23,808 nt of DNA from JBDRNO01 sp043811005 (GTDB lineage: Bacteria; Bacteroidota; Bacteroidia; NORP154). The position numbers and the translations under genes were made by a program. Under the pieces are notes generated by a model. The model was not told the DNA's origin. It saw only the letters and a list, made by a program, of their open reading frames with translations, and did not search any database. The stretch spans positions 1 through 23,808 of the forward strand of contig JBDRNO010000070.1 in NCBI GenBank assembly GCA_043811005.1. The letters run 5' to 3'. This document shows, in pieces, positions 1 through 7,130 of the stretch; positions within the stretch are counted from its first letter, which is position 1, and every line of letters begins with the position of its first letter.

Positions 1-2
1 AC

Positions 3-485
3 ACATCGATTGCAGGACCAATAGATAACTTATTTATTGACCGGAGAGTTGATGTTGTCAGGACAACTGTAATAGATAATAATGCCGTTTTAACCGAATG
101 GCAAGCGCCTGATATTATTTCTGAACTGATAGCTCAATATAACATCTACAGATCAACAGATAGTATCGATTATATATTACATACAACCGTACCTGCATCT
201 GTTCATGAATATGTTGATCATAAAGTTGATGTAAATGATAAGAATTACTATTACAAAGTAGAAGCTGTTAATATATGCGATGTGCCGGTAAACCTGGGTA
301 ATCAAGGTTCTTCTATTCTGTTAAATGCGGAATTAATGGAAAATGTGTCCATATTAAACTGGACCCCTTATAAAGGATGGGATACGGATGTTGATTATTA
401 CATTATTGAAAAGCTCAATGACAGGGGTGAATGGAAATTAATAAAGGCGGTTGATGGGAGGACTACATATTTTGAGGATGATTAG
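3..485 (+). CDS. C-terminal fragment of a fibronectin type III-repeat protein, probably truncated
   Basis: The frame is open from the left edge of the window to the TAG at 483-485, so the start lies outside. The visible 160 residues hold one nearly complete fibronectin-III-like domain (from about nt 60, with the pattern TEWQAP, then YNIYRST, then YYYKVEAVN) and the first part of a second (LNWTPYKGW, then YYIIEKL, then TYFEDD). The stop falls where the last two beta strands of the second domain would be expected, and no T9SS sorting domain follows. A neighbouring frame carries a short YYYST-containing stretch up to about nt 567, which could be the displaced continuation after a frameshift, but that is a guess. 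In this phylum such tandem domains usually sit in large secreted proteins. The fold call is fairly secure; the protein's role is unknown. A GTG at 282 is in frame but is internal to the coding region, not a likely start. Confidence 0.7.
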   Translation, partial: TSIAGPIDNLFIDRRVDVVRTTVIDNNAVLTEWQAPDIISELIAQYNIYRSTDSIDYILHTTVPASVHEYVDHKVDVNDKNYYYKVEAVNICDVPVNLGNQGSSILLNAELMENVSILNWTPYKGWDTDVDYYIIEKLNDRGEWKLIKAVDGRTTYFEDD

Positions 486-548
486 GCGCTTGAAATTTTA
501 TTATTATAGCACGGGAAATAAATCAAGCACAGTAGGTGAGACATATTC

Positions 549-581
549 AGACCTCACAGGTTTCTAAAACCTGCGAGATCT
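549..581. repeat. Imperfect inverted repeat (intergenic hairpin)
   Basis: The arms AGACCTCACAGGTTT (549-563) and AAACCTGCGAGATCT (567-581) pair at 13 of 15 positions around a 3-nt centre. It lies about 65 nt after the stop of the truncated fibronectin-III gene. It resembles short palindromes I know to be frequent between genes in Bacteroidota. It could act as a terminator-like or mRNA-end hairpin, although it has no T-tract. Confidence 0.65.
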
Positions 582-604
582 ATATTCAATGGCTTTTCAG
601 CGGA

Positions 605-745
605 TGTAGTGGATGCTTTGTGCCTGCGCACCGGAGTGAAGGCTGGCATGTGCTTCGGCACACAGGTTTGCGGAAAGACTCCCTTTCCTTCGGGAGGAGT
701 TAGGGGTGGGCTGCTTCCGTTCCTAAACCCAATCCAGCCGTCAGG
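605..745. other. GC-rich, hairpin-rich intergenic island
   Basis: This stretch of the 387-nt gap between the first fragment and the small lipoprotein gene is clearly richer in G and C than its surroundings. It contains several short hairpins: GTGC-CTGC-GCAC (620-631), TGTGC-TTCG-GCACA (649-662) with a stable UUCG tetraloop, and CTCCC (679-683) with GGGAG (692-696). The segment TGTGC occurs twice. A 69-residue open frame crosses it but has no signal of being coding. It could be a repetitive extragenic element or a structured RNA; the strand of any transcript is unknown. Confidence 0.4.
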
Positions 746-872
746 AAGTTTTTACCTGCCGTTAATATATTACATCTTACAAAAAGTATTCTTCCCTTGT
801 ATCTTAGCATCAAAATAGGAATGTCCTGCATTCTCAAAACCATGTATTACTAAACAATAAATTCTAACAAAA

Positions 873-1091
873 ATGAAAAAATCAGCATTAAATTTTTCCA
901 TCGCAATAGTTCTTTGCGGGCTGGTAGTGTCTTGTACTTCCAGGGCTGTTAATACAGATAAACGTATTAATAATCAGCTTGATGGCATAGAAACTACTCA
1001 AAAAAATGTCCATCAAATAAAAAAAGAGACAAAATCAGTTAAGATATATAATGATATTGATTATGTACATAATAGGAACATTCCTAAATAG
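873..1091 (+). CDS. Small putative lipoprotein, function unknown
   Basis: The 72-residue product starts MKKSALNF and has a hydrophobic segment ending in a lipobox-like LVVSC, with Cys about residue 21. It should therefore be exported by Sec, lipidated on that cysteine and anchored in a membrane. The mature part of about 50 residues is polar, rich in Lys, Asn and Ile, and ends with HNRNIPK. I recognise no domain. The ATG at 873 is preceded by an A-rich stretch, usual for this phylum. It stands alone between two non-coding stretches. The lipobox makes it likely to be real despite its size, but the function is unknown. Confidence 0.6.
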   Translation: MKKSALNFSIAIVLCGLVVSCTSRAVNTDKRINNQLDGIETTQKNVHQIKKETKSVKIYNDIDYVHNRNIPK

Positions 1092-1331
1092 GCACTGAAT
1101 ATTTAATGCTTTTTAACGTCTGCCTTAACAGGTCGTAGGGCGGCTTGTTCCTAAAATGTCGGGAATGGAGTTATTCTGCGTTCTCCTGATGTAATATGTG
1201 CTATGGCTAATGGCGGTGGCTTGGTAACTACAGCAATAGCATGTCCTTAAATAAAAGATTTAAAAATAACATGAAAAAAGTAGATAAAAATGAAATAATA
1301 TGAATGGTTAAATGATATCATAAACTTTGCT
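1092..1331. other. Intergenic region with no confident gene
   Basis: Between the small lipoprotein and the first FISUMP gene I see no convincing gene or RNA. A short open stretch without a start codon (1155-1250) reads plausibly but cannot be supported. The last 100 nt are very AT-rich and lead into a promoter-like motif. Confidence 0.4.
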
Positions 1332-1339
1332 TAGTTTTG
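1332..1339 (+). promoter_or_regulatory. Candidate Bacteroidota -7 promoter element (TAGTTTTG)
   Basis: TAGTTTTG fits the Bacteroidota -7 consensus TAnnTTTG exactly. It lies about 43 nt before the ATG at 1382, leaving room for a short untranslated leader. I see no good -33 TTTG partner upstream, so the support is the -7 motif and its position at the head of a long same-strand cluster. Confidence 0.35.
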
Positions 1340-1381
1340 TATTTATGTATCAAAATCCTTTTAACTAAAACACAACTAATT

Positions 1382-2542
1382 ATGAACTGCTTTCAGAGTA
1401 AAAGTTATATCTTAACTTTTTTTATTATCACATTAATTTTCAGTTACTCAACCATTAAAGCTCAAAATGAGGGTGTCAGCATCAATGAATACGGATTACC
1501 ACCTGATAGCTCTGCTATATTGGATGTAAATTCGTTAGGTCCAAATCCTAAAGGTTTATTAATTCCACGTATGACCACTAGCAGACGAGACTCTATTGTT
1601 TCACCTGCTGAAGGGCTATTGATTTATAATTATGATTGCAATAATTTTAATTATTATGACGGGAACGACTGGATTCCTTTAAATAGCACCGGCAGTTTAT
1701 CAACACCAGGAACTATCACAGGTACTGATACCGTATCCTCCGGACAAACTGGTGTAACATATTCCATACCGGTAGTTCCAGGAGCTACCTCTTATCATTG
1801 GATAATTCCTGCAGGCGCTAATATCACAAGCGGGCAGGGAGATACAGGTATCACAATAGATTTTGGCAGTTCGTCAGGGTATGTTTGTGTTACAGCCAAT
1901 GATAGTTGTGGTATAAGTCCAGTTTCTTGTTTTTCAGTCACTGTTTCATTTACCTGTGGAATAAGCTCTATTCAAGATATTACTGGAAATTGGTACACAA
2001 CTGTTGAAATCGGAACACAATGCTGGATGGCTGAAAATCTAAATGTAGGAACAATGATAGACAGCACTATCAATCAAACTAACAATGTAGTAATAGAGAA
2101 ATATTGTTATCATGATAGTATAAGCAATTGTAATACTGTTGGAGGACTATATCAATGGGATGAAATGATGCAATATACTACCATTGAAAGCTCTCAAGGC
2201 GTCTGTCCTACCGGTTGGCATATTCCTGCTGATGCAGAATGGTGTATATTGGAAAACTTTCTTGATCCTACAACTGATCCGGGATGTTCACTAACAAACT
2301 GGCGCGGAACCGATGGCGGTACAAAGCTCAAACAAGGAGGTTCGTCAGGATTTGAAGCAATACTCGCTGGTGAAAAGCTCATCGGAGGATTTGAGAATAT
2401 AGGTTTTCTTACTATCTTTTGGACCTCTACTGAAAATGGCATAGGTGCAAGAATGCGCATACTTGATGATGACCATGCAGAGATTATGCGGACTGATGCC
2501 TTTAAAACCGATGGCTTTTCGGTTAGGTGTGTAAAGGATTAA
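1382..2542 (+). CDS. Secreted FISUMP-domain protein (paralogue 1)
   Basis: From the ATG at 1382 the product has 386 residues. A TTG at 1337 could add 15, but the ATG places a clean signal peptide at the N-terminus (MNCFQSK, hydrophobic core, cleavage near KAQ at residue 28). Next comes a leader of about 65 residues containing SSAILDV and GLLIPRMT, then a PKD-like domain (about 108-188, PGTITG to CVTA). The last part (about 190-386) is a FISUMP / Fib_succ_major domain (TIGR02145), with GTQCWMAENLN, GGLYQWDEMM, GVCPTGWHIP, FWTSTEN and a C-terminal GFSVRC. FISUMP proteins are secreted, often in large paralogue sets, and their biochemical role is not established. No T9SS domain follows. The Kelch gene begins 16 nt downstream, so the two are probably co-transcribed. 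A close paralogue lies at 16952-18118. Confidence 0.88.
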   Translation: MNCFQSKSYILTFFIITLIFSYSTIKAQNEGVSINEYGLPPDSSAILDVNSLGPNPKGLLIPRMTTSRRDSIVSPAEGLLIYNYDCNNFNYYDGNDWIPLNSTGSLSTPGTITGTDTVSSGQTGVTYSIPVVPGATSYHWIIPAGANITSGQGDTGITIDFGSSSGYVCVTANDSCGISPVSCFSVTVSFTCGISSIQDITGNWYTTVEIGTQCWMAENLNVGTMIDSTINQTNNVVIEKYCYHDSISNCNTVGGLYQWDEMMQYTTIESSQGVCPTGWHIPADAEWCILENFLDPTTDPGCSLTNWRGTDGGTKLKQGGSSGFEAILAGEKLIGGFENIGFLTIFWTSTENGIGARMRILDDDHAEIMRTDAFKTDGFSVRCVKD

Positions 2543-2557
2543 TAACCATCTAATTTA

Positions 2558-4024
2558 TTGATTTTGAAAAATACTCTTATATTTATCATAGTAATCAGCT
2601 TTCTAGGATTAACTCTGAATTATTCAAATATTATAGCTCAAAATGAGGGTATTAGTATAAACGAAATAGGGACATCTCCGGATAGTTCTGCTATATTAGA
2701 TGTAAATGCTATAGGTCCAAATCCTAAAGGATTATTAGTGCCACGTTTGAACACTGTCAGGCGAGACGCTATTGTTTCACCTGCTGTAAGTTTATTGATA
2801 TATAATATTGACATTGGTTGCATACAGTACTGGAGCGGAAGCGCCTGGGTGAATCTAGGCTGCGGAGGATATTCCTGCAACAGTGTTGGTGGTTCCGCTA
2901 ATGGAAATCCTGCTACCGACACCTGTGGTTATACCATAACCTTAACATTAACAGGATATAACGGCAGCATACAATGGCAAAGCTCTACTGATAATATTAC
3001 TTTTACTAATATTGGAGGGACAACAACTCCTTACAATACTACTGTAAACGATTCTATCATCTATTTCAGGGCGCAAGTAACCGATAGCAGTTGTTCTCCT
3101 GCTTATTCCGATACGATCACAGCTACATGTTATGAAACATTATGCGGGCCTGATCAGTGGACTCAAAAAGCAAATTTTGGTGGTAATGCAAGATATGGTT
3201 CTGTTGGGTTTTCAATAGGAACTAAAGGATATATAGGAACAGGCATATCTGCCGGTCCTGTTTATTATAAAGATTTTTGGGGATATGACCCTGTTACAGA
3301 TATATGGACACAGAAAGCTGATTTTGGAGGAGTTGGAGACGAAAGGGAGCTTGCAGTAGGGTTTTCCATAAGCTCAAAAGGATATATCGGATTAGGGAAA
3401 AATGATGTCACTTATTTTAAGGATTTCTGGGAATATGACACCAGTATAAATTCATGGACTCAAAAAGCCGATTTTGACAGCACTGCAAGGTATGGCGCTG
3501 TAGGTTTTTCGATTAATGCAAAGGGATATGTCGGAACCGGATATTATAATCCCGGGGGATCACCAACTTATCATAAAGATTTTTGGGAATATGACCCTGG
3601 TTCTGATATATGGACACGAAAAGCTGATTTCGGTGGAGACGCCAGAAGTCTTGCCGTTGGCTTTTCTATAGGGACAAAAGGGTATATCGGAACAGGGTAT
3701 AGTCCTGCTTACCATAAGGATTTTTGGGAATATGACCCTGGTTTGGATATTTGGACACAAAAAGCCGACTTTGGTGGAACCGCAAGACGGATAGCTGTGG
3801 GTTTCTCAATAGGCACTAAGGGGTATATCGGAACAGGGACAGATGGGCCTTATTATAAAGATTTTTGGGAATATGCTCAGGCCTCAAATACCTGGGCTCA
3901 AAAAGCAGATTTTGGCGGGACAGCAAGATCGCTTGCTACCGGCTTTTCTATTGGTACAAGGGGATATATCGGAACAGGAAATGATGGTAGCGCTAAAAAT
4001 GATTTTTGGGAATATTGTCCCTAA
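2558..4024 (+). CDS. Secreted six-bladed Kelch-repeat protein
   Basis: The 488-residue product starts at TTG 2558, or alternatively TTG 2564; no ATG is available because a stop lies at 2543-2545. The signal peptide ends near IIAQ (residue 28). Residues 29-100 repeat the leader of the preceding FISUMP protein (SSAILDV, then GLLVPRL), and about 105-190 look like an Ig-like domain. From about residue 200 to the end there are six Kelch-type repeats of roughly 47-52 residues, each with WTQKADFGG, GFSIGTKGYIGTG and KDFWEY. Six such repeats are enough for a closed beta-propeller, a fold used for ligand or protein binding. The protein ends at the sixth blade, without a T9SS domain. The unusual start codon suggests weak translation or coupling to the upstream gene. 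The ligand is unknown. Confidence 0.87.
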   Translation: MILKNTLIFIIVISFLGLTLNYSNIIAQNEGISINEIGTSPDSSAILDVNAIGPNPKGLLVPRLNTVRRDAIVSPAVSLLIYNIDIGCIQYWSGSAWVNLGCGGYSCNSVGGSANGNPATDTCGYTITLTLTGYNGSIQWQSSTDNITFTNIGGTTTPYNTTVNDSIIYFRAQVTDSSCSPAYSDTITATCYETLCGPDQWTQKANFGGNARYGSVGFSIGTKGYIGTGISAGPVYYKDFWGYDPVTDIWTQKADFGGVGDERELAVGFSISSKGYIGLGKNDVTYFKDFWEYDTSINSWTQKADFDSTARYGAVGFSINAKGYVGTGYYNPGGSPTYHKDFWEYDPGSDIWTRKADFGGDARSLAVGFSIGTKGYIGTGYSPAYHKDFWEYDPGLDIWTQKADFGGTARRIAVGFSIGTKGYIGTGTDGPYYKDFWEYAQASNTWAQKADFGGTARSLATGFSIGTRGYIGTGNDGSAKNDFWEYCP

Positions 4025-4034
4025 TAAGTCATTT

Positions 4035-7000
4035 ATGAAACATAGTATCACTAATAATATGAAACTTATATATAGTATTTTTTTATTATTTATACTACTA
4101 ATCATATACAATTTTGATTGTTCCGGTCAACAGATATTCATAAACAATGGGATTTCCGTAGTATCTAATCCGGGAATTACATTATATGTACGGGGAGGGG
4201 GAATTACAAATCAGGATAGTGGTACCTTTAATAACAGTGGTTCTATTGAATTACAAGGCAACTGGATAAATAATGCAGGTAACACAGGCTTTATCAATTC
4301 CAGTCCGGGTAATGTCATTTTAATCGGTGATACCCAAAAAATTTCCGGAAATAGTGTAACACAATTTTACGATCTTATTTTACAAGGTACAGGAATAAAG
4401 ATGTTAGATACTATTAATGCAATTGTTGAAGATTCTCTTGTCTTGAATGATAGAGAACTTGCTACTGATTATAACACTCTGTTTGTAACAAGCACTGATC
4501 CGGGAATCATTACACATTCCACCGGGTTTGTCAGCAGTTTAGATACAGGAGGTTTATCGAGAAATACTGCTGCTACTGTACCCTATTTGTTCCCAGCAGG
4601 TTCAAGTATAGGTACACCGAGATATAGACCTGTAGAGATCACCCCCGGATCAATTTTACCTCATACTTTTAAAGTGAGAATGGCAAATGTAGATGCCACT
4701 GCCGAAGGCTTTGACAGGATAAATAAAGATTCAACATTGTGTTATGTTAATCCTGATTTTTACCACAGGATCACCAGAAATACAGGGACAGATGCTGCTG
4801 ATATAACTATATATTTTGATAATGTTATTGATAGCGCTTATGAGGCAATTGTCCATTGGCAAAATGCTCCCCAATGGGAAAATACGGGACAAGTTACAAT
4901 AGTGAGCAATGTTTCTCCGGTTTTAAGTAGTATAACTAAATCATCCTGGGATGATTTTTCCTACACACCCTTTGCATTGGGCATTCTGTCACCTGTTGTG
5001 ACAATCGTCAGTTCATCTTCTGCAATTTGTGAAGGAGAAAATTTAACTTTCACAGCTACCGATGGCTATTCAAATTATGAATTTTTTGTTAATTCTTTAT
5101 CTGTTCAAAATGGAACTGACAGCATTTATGTTACAGATTCTCTGACAACAGGAGACACCACCAGAGTAGTTGTTACTGATGCAGGTTGTTTTGGTTACAG
5201 TAATGAAATAATTTCTTCAATAATCAATCCAATCTATTCTATACCTGCAACAGCAAGCATCTGCTCTGGAGACAGTATTTTTCTCGGAGGCGCTTATCAG
5301 AATACTATCTGTACTTATTATGACACTCTATTCACAGTAGATGGATGTGACAGCATAATAGGTACTACCTTAACGATCAACTCAACATACTCCACTCCTG
5401 TTGCGCAAACCATCTGCGATAACGACAGCGTATTACTTGAGGGAGCTTGGCAGAATACTTCCGGAATATATTTTGATACTTTACCTGCTGTAAATGGTTG
5501 TGATAGTGTGATCATTACAACACTGACCATTGATCCAACATACTCCACTCCTGTTGCACAAACTATCTGCGATAACGACAGCGTATTACTTGAGGGAGCT
5601 TGGCAGAATACATCCGGAATATATTATGATACACTACCTACCGCAAACGTTTGCGATAGCATTATAATCATTACTCTGATTGTTAATCCAACATACTCCA
5701 CTCCGGTTGCGCAAACAATATGTGATAACGACAGTGTATTACTCGAAGGAGGATGGCAAAATACATCAGGAACATACTATGATACATTACTTGCCGCAAA
5801 CGGTTGCGACAGCATAATAGTCACTACCTTATCGGTTAACGCAACCTACTCAACTCCTGAGGCACAAACCATCTGCGATAACGATAGTGTTTTACTTGAA
5901 GGAGTATGGCAGAATACGGCAGGAACATATTATGATTCCCTGCCTGCTGTAAACGGTTGCGATAGTGTGATCATCACAACGCTGACAGTTGATCCAACAT
6001 ACTCTACCCCTATTGCACAAACTATTTGTGATATCGATAGCATTTTACTCGAAGGAGCATGGCAAAATACTTCCGGAACATATTTTGATACGTTACCCGC
6101 TTCAAATGGTTGTGATAGTGTGATCATCACAACGCTGACAGTTGATCCAACCTACTCTACCCCTATTGCACAAACTATTTGTGATATCGATAGCGTTTTA
6201 CTCGAAGGAGCATGGCAGAATACTTCCGGAATATATTATGATACGTTACCAGCTGCAAACGGTTGTGATAGTGTGATCATCACAACGCTGACAGTTGATC
6301 CGACATACTCTATTCCTGAAGCGCAAACCATCTGCGATAACGACAGTGTATTCCTCGAAGGTGCCTGGCAAAATACGACTGGAACATACTATGATACACT
6401 GCCTACTACAAACGAATGCGATAGTGTGATTGTCACCACTTTATCAATTGATTCAGCATATTCCACCACTGAAGCTGCAAGTATCTGCTCCGGTGAAAGT
6501 ATTTTCATGGGAGGTGATTATCAGAGTACTGCCGGCACTTACTACGACACCATTGCCACGATCACGGGCTGCGACAGTGTGATTGCCACCACATTAGTAA
6601 TTAATCCGTTGCTAATCGTTAATGCAGCCCCTGATACTATCTCCATTATACAGGGCGAAAGTGTAAATTTGAATGTTAGCGGTGGTGTATCTTATCAATG
6701 GACACCTTCTCAGTGGCTTGATAATCCCAATAACTCCAGCCCTGTTGCCACTCCTTCGGAAACAATAGTGTATTATTCTTATGTAACTGATGTAAATGGA
6801 TGTATAAATTATGATTCTTTAATTATCATGGTATCGGAGGATATGGAATTTTTTGTTCCCGATATTTTCTCACCCAATAATGACGGGTATAATGACATTC
6901 TGTACGTGATGGGAAAAGGTATCAATTGGATAATATTTAAAATATACGACCGCTGGGGAAAGAAAGTATTTGAAAGCAATGATATCAATATTGGATGGGA

Positions 7001-7115
7001 CGGCACTTTCAGAGGCAAACCAATGGACCCTGCAGTTTTTGTATATATTCTTGAAATAGGTTTTATTAATGGAGAGAATATTTCTGAAAGTGGGAATATT
7101 ACGTTCGTTAGGTAA
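4035..7115 (+). CDS. T9SS type B secreted adhesin-like protein with nine 51-residue repeats
   Basis: The 1026-residue product is read from ATG 4035; ATG 4059 is an equally good start directly before the signal peptide (MKLIYSIF to CSGQ). The frame is open back to 3843, but that would overlap the Kelch gene by 182 nt and bury the signal peptide, so I reject it. About 30-310 is a beta-rich region seen in Bacteroidota surface proteins (NNSGSIELQGNWIN, later FPAGSS), followed by an Ig-like domain (about 315-398). Residues 400-858 are nine tandem 51-residue units with two invariant cysteines each. An Ig/PKD-like spacer follows. The end, from FFVPDIFSPNNDG (about 939) to NITFVR, is the gliding-motility-associated C-terminal domain (TIGR04131), the T9SS type B export signal. 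It is probably exported to the surface or medium and binds a glycan or protein, as its repeats suggest; the target is unknown. Confidence 0.9.
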   Translation: MKHSITNNMKLIYSIFLLFILLIIYNFDCSGQQIFINNGISVVSNPGITLYVRGGGITNQDSGTFNNSGSIELQGNWINNAGNTGFINSSPGNVILIGDTQKISGNSVTQFYDLILQGTGIKMLDTINAIVEDSLVLNDRELATDYNTLFVTSTDPGIITHSTGFVSSLDTGGLSRNTAATVPYLFPAGSSIGTPRYRPVEITPGSILPHTFKVRMANVDATAEGFDRINKDSTLCYVNPDFYHRITRNTGTDAADITIYFDNVIDSAYEAIVHWQNAPQWENTGQVTIVSNVSPVLSSITKSSWDDFSYTPFALGILSPVVTIVSSSSAICEGENLTFTATDGYSNYEFFVNSLSVQNGTDSIYVTDSLTTGDTTRVVVTDAGCFGYSNEIISSIINPIYSIPATASICSGDSIFLGGAYQNTICTYYDTLFTVDGCDSIIGTTLTINSTYSTPVAQTICDNDSVLLEGAWQNTSGIYFDTLPAVNGCDSVIITTLTIDPTYSTPVAQTICDNDSVLLEGAWQNTSGIYYDTLPTANVCDSIIIITLIVNPTYSTPVAQTICDNDSVLLEGGWQNTSGTYYDTLLAANGCDSIIVTTLSVNATYSTPEAQTICDNDSVLLEGVWQNTAGTYYDSLPAVNGCDSVIITTLTVDPTYSTPIAQTICDIDSILLEGAWQNTSGTYFDTLPASNGCDSVIITTLTVDPTYSTPIAQTICDIDSVLLEGAWQNTSGIYYDTLPAANGCDSVIITTLTVDPTYSIPEAQTICDNDSVFLEGAWQNTTGTYYDTLPTTNECDSVIVTTLSIDSAYSTTEAASICSGESIFMGGDYQSTAGTYYDTIATITGCDSVIATTLVINPLLIVNAAPDTISIIQGESVNLNVSGGVSYQWTPSQWLDNPNNSSPVATPSETIVYYSYVTDVNGCINYDSLIIMVSEDMEFFVPDIFSPNNDGYNDILYVMGKGINWIIFKIYDRWGKKVFESNDINIGWDGTFRGKPMDPAVFVYILEIGFINGENISESGNITFVR
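5232..6608 (+). repeat. Nine tandem 153-bp coding repeats (51 residues each)
   Basis: Units start at 5232, 5385, 5538, 5691, 5844, 5997, 6150, 6303 and 6456, always exactly 153 nt apart. The core unit reads TYSTPVAQTICDNDSVLLEG, then AWQNTSGTYYDTLP, then NGCDSVIITTLTVDP. Every unit keeps Cys at positions 11 and 39. The first and last units are the most diverged (ICSGDSIF / ICSGESIF); the inner seven are close. Units 6 and 7 differ at only about nine bases, suggesting recent duplication. Confidence 0.93.
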
Positions 7116-7130
7116 GTTTATGGAACATTA

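Noticed and set aside
609..818. Open frame of 69 residues in the GC-rich island
   Set aside because: It has no signal peptide or domain, and its Gly/Pro/Cys pattern follows from the hairpin-rich DNA. It is more likely non-coding.
1155..1250. Short open stretch reading NVGNGVILRSPDVICAMANG
   Set aside because: It follows a stop codon directly, has no suitable start codon and only 31 codons. It may be a decayed gene end but cannot be supported.
1337..1381. TTG start adding 15 residues to the first FISUMP protein
   Set aside because: It would overlap the promoter-like motif and put residues before a clean signal peptide; the ATG at 1382 matches the paralogue's start.
2194..2460. Reverse-strand open frames opposite the surface-protein genes (also 9415-9738, 12810-13052 and others)
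   Set aside because: They are antisense shadows of strongly supported genes with no domain or start signal of their own.
3843..4034. Upstream extension of the 51-residue-repeat protein
   Set aside because: It overlaps the last Kelch blade in another frame and would place the signal peptide internally.
5232..6608. CRISPR-like regular array
   Set aside because: The 153-nt period is continuous coding sequence with no spacers.
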